Below, in pieces: positions 1 through 7,649 of a stretch of DNA of 33,867 nucleotides (positions are counted from its first letter, which is position 1; each line of letters begins with the position of its first letter). The notes below the pieces were generated by a model. It ran no database searches. It saw nothing but the letters and a program-made list of their open reading frames with translations, and was not told the DNA's origin. The stretch is taken from contig CACZML010000013.1 of the NCBI GenBank assembly GCA_902782235.1, positions 1-33,867 of the forward strand, in the 5' to 3' direction. Both the position numbers and the translations under genes were made by a program. Source of the DNA: Oscillospiraceae bacterium. Its GTDB lineage: Bacteria; Bacillota; Clostridia; Saccharofermentanales; Saccharofermentanaceae.

Positions 1-576
1 CCTCAGTTCTGTTACTTCAAGTCACCCCTCACCGAGCTTGCCGGTAAGACCCTTCACATAATCGGCCTTGGCAAGATCGGCCAGCGCGTGGCCCAGATGG
101 CTTCAGCCTTTGGCATGTATGTAACGGCTACTCCTCACAAAAAGTCACTGATCGGTACCCTGGTCGATATCAACGGCTGCACTGTCAGATGCCTGGAATT
201 TGAAGAGGGTGTCAGGAACGCCGATGTCGTTTCCATGCACTGCCCTCTGACAGATGAGACACGCGGGATGATCAACGGGAAATCCCTGGCTCTTTTCAAG
301 CCCGGCGCCATTCTTCTTAACGTTGCAAGAGGCCCCGTCATTAACGAGGCTGATGTCAGAGCCGCTTTGGACAGCGGACTTTTGGGCGGCTACGGCACCG
401 ACGTCGTCTGCGTCGAACCGATGCTTCCGGATAACCCCCTCCTCGGCGCTCCCAACTGTGTCATCACTCCCCACATCGCGTGGACTCCTGTCGAGACCAG
501 GATCCGCCTGATCGACATGGCAGCTGCAAATCTCAAGGCATTCCTGGACGGCAAACCTGTCAATCAGGTTAATTAA
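1..576 (+). CDS. D-2-hydroxyacid dehydrogenase, NAD-binding part (5' truncated)
   Basis: The reading frame is open from base 1 to a TAA at 574-576, so the start lies outside the window. The 191 visible residues begin just before the Rossmann nucleotide motif (GLGKIGQRVA, about residues 23-32) and include the family's catalytic arginine block (NVARGPVIN), the acidic residue block and the catalytic histidine (PHIAW). This is the C-terminal two thirds of an enzyme of the glycerate dehydrogenase/hydroxypyruvate reductase/phosphoglycerate dehydrogenase superfamily, which interconverts 2-oxoacids and D-2-hydroxyacids with NAD(P)H. No ACT or other regulatory domain follows, so it is the short form, nearer to glycerate dehydrogenase than to long SerA. 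The exact substrate cannot be read from this fragment. The family is certain; the specific activity is an inference. Confidence 0.9.
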   Translation, partial: PQFCYFKSPLTELAGKTLHIIGLGKIGQRVAQMASAFGMYVTATPHKKSLIGTLVDINGCTVRCLEFEEGVRNADVVSMHCPLTDETRGMINGKSLALFKPGAILLNVARGPVINEADVRAALDSGLLGGYGTDVVCVEPMLPDNPLLGAPNCVITPHIAWTPVETRIRLIDMAAANLKAFLDGKPVNQVN

Positions 577-640
577 GGTTCTGAAAATTTATGACGGCTA
601 CGTTGCCTCTTGGTTCTGTACGGTAGCCGCCCTCAAAATC

Positions 641-741
641 CACTGCAAAACACATGCAGTGCGTGACAAAAATCGTGAAAAACAGCTGGTTAACTCAGAA
701 ATCCACTGCAAATTACACTGCACAGCGTGTATTTTGCAGTG
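641..741. repeat. Cluster of five CACTGCA/TGCAGTG heptamers
   Basis: Direct copies of CACTGCA start at 641, 704 and 716, and inverted copies (TGCAGTG) at 655 and 735. The pairs 641/655 and 716/735 can each form a 7-bp stem with loops of 7 and 12 bases. On the minus strand two related units share a core of the form TTTGCAGTGGATTT followed by TGAG. Function unknown: operator cluster, small RNA or remnant of an interspersed repeat. Confidence 0.6.
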
Positions 742-810
742 AATTTTCGAGAGTGGGTATTGGTATCTTTCGAAAACAACGATTCCAACAAAAAATTCCC
801 TATAACACGC

Positions 811-842
811 CGAGGGCTTCCCGTTAAATCGGAAAGCCCTCG
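811..842 (-). terminator. Possible terminator hairpin between converging genes
   Basis: CGAGGGCTT and AAGCCCTCG form a GC-rich stem of 9 bp, extended by a CC/GG pair with one bulge. It lies downstream of the minus-strand membrane protein gene that ends at 964. On the minus strand a T run follows only about 12 bases later, so it is not a textbook intrinsic terminator. Confidence 0.4.
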
Positions 843-963
843 ACATGGAATAAGGGATAGATTAAGAAAATTGTCGTAATTAATTATTCGGATGCAAATT
901 CGTAAATATGTATCCAGCCAAATTTTAACAAGCAGAGTGTCTTTGGTCAAATCATTTTTTATA

Positions 964-1596
964 CTATTTTCTTGATGTTTTCAGTTGTATTGCAAAACCG
1001 GCTGCACAAAATGCCACAAGCACCACTACTCTTATCAATGCGTAGCTCATGGAGATGTCTCCGCCGATCACTCTCTGCTCGATAATTCCCGCATATTCAC
1101 CCGATGAGACGCCCGCCCAGATCAACGGAGCGAGAACGCCCGAGATGATCTTGGCACCGACGTATGCGGTGAAAAGGCTTATCGTCCATTTCTGGGCATA
1201 GTAGACGATTATTCCGATTATGGCGCCGACCACAAGGCCTACTCCGTAGGTGGCAAGGAATCTTAAGCCGTTGCCCTCGATCTTCGCGAAAAGAAAACTG
1301 AAGTCATCGTAGAACCAGAACGCGCATACGATCGTCGTGATCGCGATCAGGGCCTTCATATAAAGCGTAAATGCAAGGATTCCCAGGCCGACCGTGAACA
1401 GGAGAAGAACGACCGATTTGCTTATATAGTTCCAGGACATTCCCATATTGCTCGTCATGCTGATGATGATCTTTCCCAGGATGAATCCTGCCACACCACC
1501 TGCAATTCCGAGGCTCAGACGGAAGAGTTTATAGCCTTCGAAGCACATGAGCACTCCGGCCAAAACTGCTATTACCGCAACTACAATATCAGTCAA
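964..1596 (-). CDS. DUF4203-like multi-spanning membrane protein
   Basis: A 210-residue, very hydrophobic protein with about six membrane segments, rich in small residues (for example GIAGGVAGFILGK near residues 30-42). Composition and spacing resemble the DUF4203/TMEM198-type membrane proteins, whose biochemical role is not established. The start is a TTG at 1594-1596. It is supported by an AAAGGAG ribosome site about ten bases upstream, which lies inside the end of dusB. The two genes overlap by eight bases, so they are co-transcribed and probably translationally coupled. The short basic C-terminus (QLKTSRK) suggests a cytoplasmic tail. The family call is from overall pattern only. Confidence 0.65.
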   Translation of the reverse strand: MTDIVVAVIAVLAGVLMCFEGYKLFRLSLGIAGGVAGFILGKIIISMTSNMGMSWNYISKSVVLLLFTVGLGILAFTLYMKALIAITTIVCAFWFYDDFSFLFAKIEGNGLRFLATYGVGLVVGAIIGIIVYYAQKWTISLFTAYVGAKIISGVLAPLIWAGVSSGEYAGIIEQRVIGGDISMSYALIRVVVLVAFCAAGFAIQLKTSRK

Positions 1597-2590
1597 TTTC
1601 CAATATCTCCTTTACTTCGCAAACCTTGCAGCAGCTGCAAAGCTCCACTTTGATCCGGGCAGATCCGGGAATGCCCTTAATGTAGAAAGGCATCACGCTT
1701 CGAAATTCCCTCACCGCCACATCTTCAGGAAGATACTTAAGTCTTCCTTCAAGCTCACGGAAAAGCATGAGCTTGCGGTCTTCTTCGGAAGGCGCCGGCG
1801 GGATCTCTTTACCGTTAAGACCCGCAGTTACCTGCTCAAAGATCCAGGGGTTGCCTCTTGCTGCCCTGCCGATCATGATGCCGTCACATCCGGTATCCTC
1901 AATGATCTTTCTGGCAGAATCAACATCCGTAATGTCGCCGTTCGCAAAGAACGGTATGTCATAGCCTCTTACGGCTTCGCGCATTACGGCGATTGCCTCA
2001 TTTGAACTCTCGCCGTGATACATCTGGATCCTGGTCCTGCCATGGACACAGAGCATATCACATCCGGCGTCAGCCACTGCTCTCGCAAATTCCGGTTTCC
2101 CCTTGTCCCCGGCATTGTATCCGATTCGGGTTTTAACAGTCACGGGAACATTGAGGCAAAGCTCCGCCAATACCTTTTTGCAGGCCTTGACGATCGAAGC
2201 GGCTCTTTGAGGATCCTCCATAAGAGCGCTGCCAGAGCCCGTTTTCACGACCTTCGGCACGGGGCATCCCATGTTGATGTCGATAATGGACACTTCCTGA
2301 AGGACCGGAGTTGCCATGATCGTCCTGACCGCGGCCTCGAAATCTTCCGGCTCGCTTCCGAAAAGCTGGATCGCAGTGATCTTCTCGCCGGCAGGATCGA
2401 TACGCATATAGCGCAGGCTCTTGTCGATGCCGTTATACCTTATGGATCTGGCGCTGACGAGCTCAGTCGGGCTGTAGCCCGCGCCCATCTCATTGCAGAT
2501 CACCCTGAACGGCAGGCTGGAGAAACCCGCCATTGGCGACAGGCATATTGGGTTTTCTATTTTTATGTCACCGATCCTGACTGATTTCAT
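1589..2590 (-). CDS. dusB: tRNA-dihydrouridine synthase (DusB type)
   Basis: Flavoenzyme that reduces specific uridines in the tRNA D-loop to dihydrouridine. The 333-residue TIM barrel shows the usual landmarks in order: the N-terminal LSPMAGFSSLPFR block, the catalytic cysteine in INMGCPVPK, the KTGSGSALM loop, the FMN-contacting VKTRIG and VHGRTR segments, and the late FANGDI and MIGRAARGNPW phosphate-binding motifs. Length is normal for DusB. The ATG at 2588-2590 has a GGAG seven bases upstream. The last residues are unusual: four cysteines fall within seven positions (CSCCKVC), where the family normally has an ordinary helical tail. The gene overlaps the start of the downstream membrane protein by eight bases. 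Confidence 0.93.
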   Translation of the reverse strand: MKSVRIGDIKIENPICLSPMAGFSSLPFRVICNEMGAGYSPTELVSARSIRYNGIDKSLRYMRIDPAGEKITAIQLFGSEPEDFEAAVRTIMATPVLQEVSIIDINMGCPVPKVVKTGSGSALMEDPQRAASIVKACKKVLAELCLNVPVTVKTRIGYNAGDKGKPEFARAVADAGCDMLCVHGRTRIQMYHGESSNEAIAVMREAVRGYDIPFFANGDITDVDSARKIIEDTGCDGIMIGRAARGNPWIFEQVTAGLNGKEIPPAPSEEDRKLMLFRELEGRLKYLPEDVAVREFRSVMPFYIKGIPGSARIKVELCSCCKVCEVKEILEID

Positions 2591-2699
2591 TAAAACTCCA
2601 AAATTTCAAATTTACCGATAATTGATTTTATACTTTTTCTTGCTTGAAATAATAACAATTCAGGGACAAAATAATATCTGTTAAAGAGGTGCACTATTT

Positions 2700-3650
2700 A
2701 TGGATGATTGTCTTGTATATTTTTTCACCGGATTCCTGGACAGCGGTAAGACGTCCGTTATCTGTTCCTGGATCGGCGGCGAGAACTTCAAAAACCGCAA
2801 GGTTGTCGTAATCAACACCGAGGAAGGTGAAGAGGAATATAAGCAGGAGAACTACGAGGGCGCTGACCCTGTGGTCATCAACTGCGATACTGACGATGTC
2901 GACAAGAACATGACTTTCGACATTGAGAAAAAGTATAAGCCCGGTGTCGTTTTCATCGAATGGAACGGATCGGTCTCCCCTGCAGAGTTTTTCGAGAAGG
3001 TCGACGTGCCTGAGCGCTGGGCTCTCGCAGCAGCTATCGTCGTGATCGACGCATCCACTTACGGTGAGTATTTCAAGAACATGCAGACTTTCTTCGCCGA
3101 CTATTTCAGATACGGCGATACGGTCATTTTCAACAGAGTAAACGAAGAGACGGACAACATCCCCAAGCTCAGAGGCTCAGTCAAGGCCGTTAATCCCGGC
3201 ATGAGCATCAATTTCCTTGGTGAGGACAACAAGATCATCAGGATCGAAGACCACCTTCCCTTTGACCTCAAGCAGGATCCCTGCCACATCGCCGCAGAAG
3301 ACTTCGGTCTTTTCTACACCGATGCGATGGATAACATGAACCGTTATAACGGCAAGAGAGTAAGCCTTATAGGCCAGGCCGTGATCCTCAGGGAGTTCAA
3401 CGGCAGGGCATTCGTCCTTCAGAGACAGGCTTATACATGCTGCGCTGCAGACATCCAGATGATGGGCGTTCTCTGCTTCTACGAATTCAAGTCCAACTTC
3501 CCTGCCGGACAGTGGCTCAAGGTAACGGGCCAGGTCAGATATTTCGAAGACGATGACGGACAGGGCGGAAAGATCAACGTGCCTTGCCTTACCGTTGAGG
3601 ATTACGCGGTAACGAGCAAGCCCGACAACGAAGTTATTTATTTCAACTGA
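2700..3650 (+). CDS. CobW-like (G3E) GTPase fused to a YcgQ/DUF1980-like C-terminal domain
   Basis: The 316-residue protein starts with a G3E-type P-loop (GFLDSGKTS, residues 11-19) and a switch-like NTEEGEEEY (39-47), as in CobW/ZagA metallochaperone GTPases. The family's CxCC metal site is absent: the corresponding stretch has only one cysteine (INCDTDD, 60-66). The NKxD guanine motif is replaced by FNRVN. From about residue 215 a different domain begins. It carries a TCCAAD motif (246-251) followed by GQWLKVTGQV, the pattern I recall for the C-terminal soluble domain of the YcgQ/DUF1980 (TIGR03943) proteins. The ATG follows an AGAGGTG site. A second CobW-type gene starts 23 bases downstream, so a paired role in metal (probably zinc) handling is inferred. 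Confidence 0.8.
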   Translation: MDDCLVYFFTGFLDSGKTSVICSWIGGENFKNRKVVVINTEEGEEEYKQENYEGADPVVINCDTDDVDKNMTFDIEKKYKPGVVFIEWNGSVSPAEFFEKVDVPERWALAAAIVVIDASTYGEYFKNMQTFFADYFRYGDTVIFNRVNEETDNIPKLRGSVKAVNPGMSINFLGEDNKIIRIEDHLPFDLKQDPCHIAAEDFGLFYTDAMDNMNRYNGKRVSLIGQAVILREFNGRAFVLQRQAYTCCAADIQMMGVLCFYEFKSNFPAGQWLKVTGQVRYFEDDDGQGGKINVPCLTVEDYAVTSKPDNEVIYFN

Positions 3651-3673
3651 CAAATAGAAAAGAGGCATTTTAA

Positions 3674-4777
3674 ATGACAAAAGTAGACATCTTCTCAGGA
3701 TTTCTGGGAGCAGGCAAAACAACATTGATCAAGAAGCTCATCGCTGACGGATATAACGGCCAGAAGCTCGTGCTCATCGAGAACGAGTTCGGCCAGATCG
3801 GTATTGACGGCGGCTTCCTCAAGGAGTCCGGCATCAACATCACCGAGATGAATTCCGGCTGTATCTGCTGCAGCCTTGTAGGCGACTTCGGTACAGCATT
3901 AAAGGACGTTATCGATCAGTTCGATCCTGACAGGATCCTCATCGAACCCTCAGGCGTAGGCAAGCTCTCTGACGTAGTTGCAGCAGTTAAGCGTGTTGAA
4001 GGCACAGATATCTGCGGAACAGTTACAGTTATCGACGCTTCCAAGTGCAGGATCTACTTGAAGAACTTCAAAGAATTCTATGAGAACCAGATCAAGTACG
4101 CAGGAACGATCATCTTAAGCCGTACAGGCAATATTTCTCAGGAAAAGCTTGATCAGGCTATCGCTCTTATCCGTGAGATCAACGATCACTCCCAGATCAT
4201 CACAACACCCTGGGACGACCTCTCAGGCGTTCAGATCCTTAAGGCGATCGAAGAGCCTCTTACCGCAGCTGATATGGCAGCTGCCCTTCTCGAAGCTGAG
4301 CAGCACGAGTTAGAGCACTCCCACCATCATCACGAGCACGGTGAGGACTGTGAGTGCGAGGAGTGCAAGCATCACCATCATCACGATGACGACGATGATG
4401 ACGATGAGGATGAGCACGAGCACCATCATCACCATCATGATCACGACGATGACGATCACGATGAGCATGAGCATCATCACCACCATCATGATCATCACGC
4501 TGACGAGGTTTTCGATTCCATCGGATTCGAGACATCAAAGCGTTTCACAAAAGACCAGATCGAAAATGCCCTCAAGGCATTGGATGATACAGAAAAGTAC
4601 GGCATGATCCTCCGTTCAAAGGGTATCGTTGCCGGCGAAGACGGATCATGGATCCATTTCGACTTCGTACCTGAAGAGGCAGAAGTCAGAACAGGCGCTT
4701 CGGACGTAACAGGCAAGATCGTCGTTATCGGTTCCGGAGTTAAGAAAGACGCAGTCAAAGAGTTATTCGGGATTTAA
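3674..4777 (+). CDS. CobW-family (G3E) metallochaperone GTPase with His/Asp-rich insert
   Basis: A 367-residue protein with an intact P-loop (GFLGAGKTT, residues 9-17), IENEFGQIGID switch region, the canonical CxCC metal-binding motif (CICC, 63-66) and the IEPSGVGKLSD block. The guanine motif is SRTG instead of NKxD, a common variation in this family. Between about residues 213 and 277 lies a low-complexity insert with about 30 histidines, many Asp/Glu and a CECEEC cysteine cluster. The CobW C-terminal domain follows. Proteins of this type deliver zinc, cobalt or nickel using GTP hydrolysis; the metal here is probably zinc but cannot be read from sequence. The ribosome site is AGAGG. It sits between the other CobW-like gene and trkA (five-base gap), implying one transcript. 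Confidence 0.9.
   Translation: MTKVDIFSGFLGAGKTTLIKKLIADGYNGQKLVLIENEFGQIGIDGGFLKESGINITEMNSGCICCSLVGDFGTALKDVIDQFDPDRILIEPSGVGKLSDVVAAVKRVEGTDICGTVTVIDASKCRIYLKNFKEFYENQIKYAGTIILSRTGNISQEKLDQAIALIREINDHSQIITTPWDDLSGVQILKAIEEPLTAADMAAALLEAEQHELEHSHHHHEHGEDCECEECKHHHHHDDDDDDDEDEHEHHHHHHDHDDDDHDEHEHHHHHHDHHADEVFDSIGFETSKRFTKDQIENALKALDDTEKYGMILRSKGIVAGEDGSWIHFDFVPEEAEVRTGASDVTGKIVVIGSGVKKDAVKELFGI
4313..4507 (+). repeat. His/Asp codon-repeat tract inside the CobW-type gene
   Basis: CAC/CAT and GAC/GAT codons alternate in short runs. They encode clusters of five to six histidines separated by acidic runs and one CECEEC segment. The tract is probably a metal buffer. It also creates long but meaningless open frames on both strands. 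Confidence 0.85.
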
Positions 4778-4782
4778 GTGCT

Positions 4783-6159
4783 ATGAGTAAAAGAGGATTA
4801 AAGATCATCGTAGTAGGTGCCGGCAAAGTCGGCGATACACTCGTTAACAGACTCGCAGAAGAGGGTCACGATCTTGTTATCATCGACAAGAACGTAAACC
4901 GTCTTACAGAGCTTGCAAACCTGTGCGACTGCATGGGTATCATCGGAAACGGTGCAAGCCACGGCGTTCTGGAGGAAGCAGGTGTTGCATCTGCTGACCT
5001 TTTCATTTCCGTTACCGAATCAGATGAGCTTAACCTCCTCTGCTGCACGATCGCAAAGCAGTTCAACAGGAATCTTGCAACGATCGCCCGTGTAAGAAAT
5101 CCTGACTACGGCAAGGAGATCCCTTACCTGAGGTCCAAGTTAAGCCTCGAAATGATCATCAATCCGGAATACGAGGCAGCCGTTGAGGCAGCACGTATCC
5201 TCTTCCTCCCTGCAGCGCTCTCGATCAACTCCTTTGCGCACGGCAGTGCTGAGATCGTTAAGATCAAGATCCCTGAGGGAAATATCTTGGACGGCAAGAC
5301 AGTCGCATACTTGGGAAGCAACATCACGAACGGCATCCTCATCGTAGGCGTCGAGCGCGGTGATGAAGTAACGATCCCTAACGGCGGCTTCGAGCTTTCC
5401 GCAGGCGACATTATCTCTTTCGTTGCAACACGAAAAGAGTGTCACTCATTCCTTAAGTCCATCGGCTTTAAGACAAACTCCGTAAGGAGCACGATCATGA
5501 TCGGCGGCGGTAAATCCGCATTCTATCTTGCCGACCAGCTTATAAAGACAGGTATCGATGTAAAGATCATCGAGAAAGATGCAAAGCGCTGTGACGAATT
5601 AAGCGAGCTTCTTCCCAAGGCAACCATCATCAACGGAGACGGTATCAACGAAGCCCTCCTTGAAGAGACAGGCATCAGGGATGTCGATTCCGTTGTCGCA
5701 ATGACAGGCATCGACGAAGAGAACATCATGCTCGCACTGTTCGCAAGACAGATCTCAAAGGGCATCAAGTCCGTAACCAAGATCAACAAGATCAGCTTCA
5801 CAGACGTTATCAACCGTCTTGACCTGGGCAGCGTTATCTACCCCAAGCAGATCACTGCTGAGGCCATCATCACATATGCACGTGCAAAGCAGGCTTCCAT
5901 CGGAAGCAACGTTGAAGTCATGTATCACCTTTTCGACGAGAGAGCGGAAGCTATCGAGTTCAAGGTAATGGAGAAATCCGCTGCTACAGGCATCCAGCTT
6001 AAGGACCTTAAGCTCAGAGCCAATACGCTCCTCGCGTTCATCAACCGCTCGGGCAAGATCATCATCCCTACGGGCAGCGACTCGATAGAAGTCGGCGACA
6101 GCGTCATGATCGTTACAAAAAATAAAGGCTATACAGCCCTTACGGATATTCTCAGATGA
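4783..6159 (+). CDS. trkA: Trk system potassium uptake protein TrkA
   Basis: Cytoplasmic NAD-binding regulatory subunit that gates the TrkH potassium channel. The 458 residues form the classic duplicated layout RCK-N, RCK-C, RCK-N, RCK-C. The first Rossmann motif is VVGAGKVGDTL near residue 10 and the second is IGGGKSAFYL near residue 240. Each is followed by the acidic residue that binds the ribose (IIDKN and IIEKD) and each half ends in a TrkA-C domain. Length is typical. The ATG lies five bases after the previous stop and lacks a strong ribosome site, which suggests coupling to the upstream GTPase gene. Its TGA overlaps the trkH ATG by four bases. Confidence 0.95.
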   Translation: MSKRGLKIIVVGAGKVGDTLVNRLAEEGHDLVIIDKNVNRLTELANLCDCMGIIGNGASHGVLEEAGVASADLFISVTESDELNLLCCTIAKQFNRNLATIARVRNPDYGKEIPYLRSKLSLEMIINPEYEAAVEAARILFLPAALSINSFAHGSAEIVKIKIPEGNILDGKTVAYLGSNITNGILIVGVERGDEVTIPNGGFELSAGDIISFVATRKECHSFLKSIGFKTNSVRSTIMIGGGKSAFYLADQLIKTGIDVKIIEKDAKRCDELSELLPKATIINGDGINEALLEETGIRDVDSVVAMTGIDEENIMLALFARQISKGIKSVTKINKISFTDVINRLDLGSVIYPKQITAEAIITYARAKQASIGSNVEVMYHLFDERAEAIEFKVMEKSAATGIQLKDLKLRANTLLAFINRSGKIIIPTGSDSIEVGDSVMIVTKNKGYTALTDILR

Positions 6160-7622
6160 ACATAAAGATGCTCATTTACATCCTGGGAAAAGTCCTGCTG
6201 ATCGAAGGCGTTCTTATGCTTTTGCCGATCGGCTGCGGCTGGATCTATGGTGAGAGCGAGACCGTTTATTATCTGGCCTGCGCATTGGCCTATGTTACTT
6301 TAGGCTACCTGATCTCATTCAAAAAGCCCAAGAACATGACCATCTTCATCAAGGACGGCTGCGTTGCAACAGCCCTTTCCTGGGTAGTATTAAGTATCGG
6401 CGGATGCATACCGTTCATTCTCACGGGAGAGATCCCCTCCTTCACAGATGCAATGTTTGAGACAGCTTCCGGCTTCTCCACAACAGGTGCGAGCATCTTA
6501 ACGAACGTTGAAGCAATGTCCCACGTCTCGCTCCTGTGGCGTTCACTGACCCACTGGATCGGCGGTATGGGTGTTCTCGTTTTCCTTCTGGCCGTAGTTC
6601 CTATGACAGGCGGCTCCAACATGAACCTTATGAGAGCAGAAAGCCCCGGACCTACAGTCGGCAAGATCGTACCTAAGGTAAGATCCACGGCCAAGATGCT
6701 CTATCTCATCTATCTCGCAATGACTGTAACGGAGATCATAATCCTTACGGTCTGCGGCATGCCCTTTTTCGACAGTATCTGTTCCTCATTCGGTACTGCA
6801 GGTACAGGCGGTTTCGGTGTAAGAAATGACAGCTTCGCTTCTTATGCTCCGCACCTTCAGGTAATCGTTGCAGTGTTCATGATAATGTTCGGCATGAACT
6901 TTAACTTCTACTATTACTTCACGACAAAGCAGATCAACAAGGCATTTAAGATGAGCGAGATCAAGGTCTATCTTGCAGTTATTGCCATCGTCACTGCCAT
7001 TATCTGCTTCTCCGTAAGAGGACTTTACGGAAGCTTCGGCGAAGCCTTAAGACATTCCTTCTTCCAGGTGGCAACCATCATTACAACGACAGGTTTTGCC
7101 ACAACGGACTTTGACCTCTGGCCTTCTGTTGCCAAGTTCCTGCTCCTGGGTCTCATGATCCTCGGCGCCTGTGCAAGTTCCACCGGCGGCGGTATCAAGG
7201 TCGCAAGATTCCAGATCATGTTCAAATCCGTAAAAAGAGAGATCCAGTCTTATATCCATCCGAAGACTGTCAAGAAGATCCACATTGACGGCAAGACAGT
7301 AGACAGCGAAGTCATCCATTCCGTTGCACTTTATTTCTTCATCTATCTGATCATCTTCGCCACATCGATGTTCATCGTATCTTTCGAAGGCCATGACCTT
7401 GTTACGATCTTCTCTTCAGTGGCAGCGACATTCAATAACATCGGACCCGGACTTTCACTCGTAGGCCCTACGCAGAACTACAGTTTCTTCTCCGGCCTCT
7501 CGAAATGGGTGTTTATTTTCGACATGCTCGCAGGAAGATTAGAGCTCATGCCGCTTATCGTATTCCTTGCGCCTACGACTTATAAGGGAATAATAAAAAA
7601 GCCCCGCAAGGTGCAGAGCTGA
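6156..7622 (+). CDS. trkH: Trk system potassium uptake protein TrkH
   Basis: Membrane-embedded pore subunit for potassium uptake. The 488-residue protein has the four pore-loop repeats of the Trk/Ktr/HKT family, recognisable by their filter glycines: SGFSTTGAS, GTAGTGGFG, TTTGFATTD and FNNIGPGL. The GGMGVLVF and SSTGGGIKVARF blocks between them are also typical. Start and stop overlap trkA by four bases (ATGA), so the two subunits are translationally coupled. No terminator was seen in the 27 bases before the converging helicase gene. Regulation follows TrkA nucleotide binding by family knowledge. Confidence 0.95.
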   Translation: MNIKMLIYILGKVLLIEGVLMLLPIGCGWIYGESETVYYLACALAYVTLGYLISFKKPKNMTIFIKDGCVATALSWVVLSIGGCIPFILTGEIPSFTDAMFETASGFSTTGASILTNVEAMSHVSLLWRSLTHWIGGMGVLVFLLAVVPMTGGSNMNLMRAESPGPTVGKIVPKVRSTAKMLYLIYLAMTVTEIIILTVCGMPFFDSICSSFGTAGTGGFGVRNDSFASYAPHLQVIVAVFMIMFGMNFNFYYYFTTKQINKAFKMSEIKVYLAVIAIVTAIICFSVRGLYGSFGEALRHSFFQVATIITTTGFATTDFDLWPSVAKFLLLGLMILGACASSTGGGIKVARFQIMFKSVKREIQSYIHPKTVKKIHIDGKTVDSEVIHSVALYFFIYLIIFATSMFIVSFEGHDLVTIFSSVAATFNNIGPGLSLVGPTQNYSFFSGLSKWVFIFDMLAGRLELMPLIVFLAPTTYKGIIKKPRKVQS

Positions 7623-7649
7623 TTCACGTAATTAACTGAAATGATCTGA

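Larger units (their letters stand above)
577..963. other. Structured intergenic region without a gene (387 bp)
   Basis: This gap lies between two converging genes and has no convincing coding frame. It holds several inverted repeats: 595-601 with 623-629, 641-647 with 655-661, 716-722 with 735-741, 744-750 with 770-776, and a longer one at 811-842. The heptamer CACTGCA or its complement occurs five times between 641 and 741. Beyond about 845 the sequence is AT-rich and shows nothing I can name. It could be an untranslated structured RNA, a protein-binding region or a degraded repeat element. Confidence 0.6.

Noticed and set aside
4260..4607. Long open frames on both strands across the His/Asp tract
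   Set aside because: They arise from the repeated CAC/CAT/GAC/GAT codons, are low complexity, have no ribosome sites and oppose a clear CobW gene.
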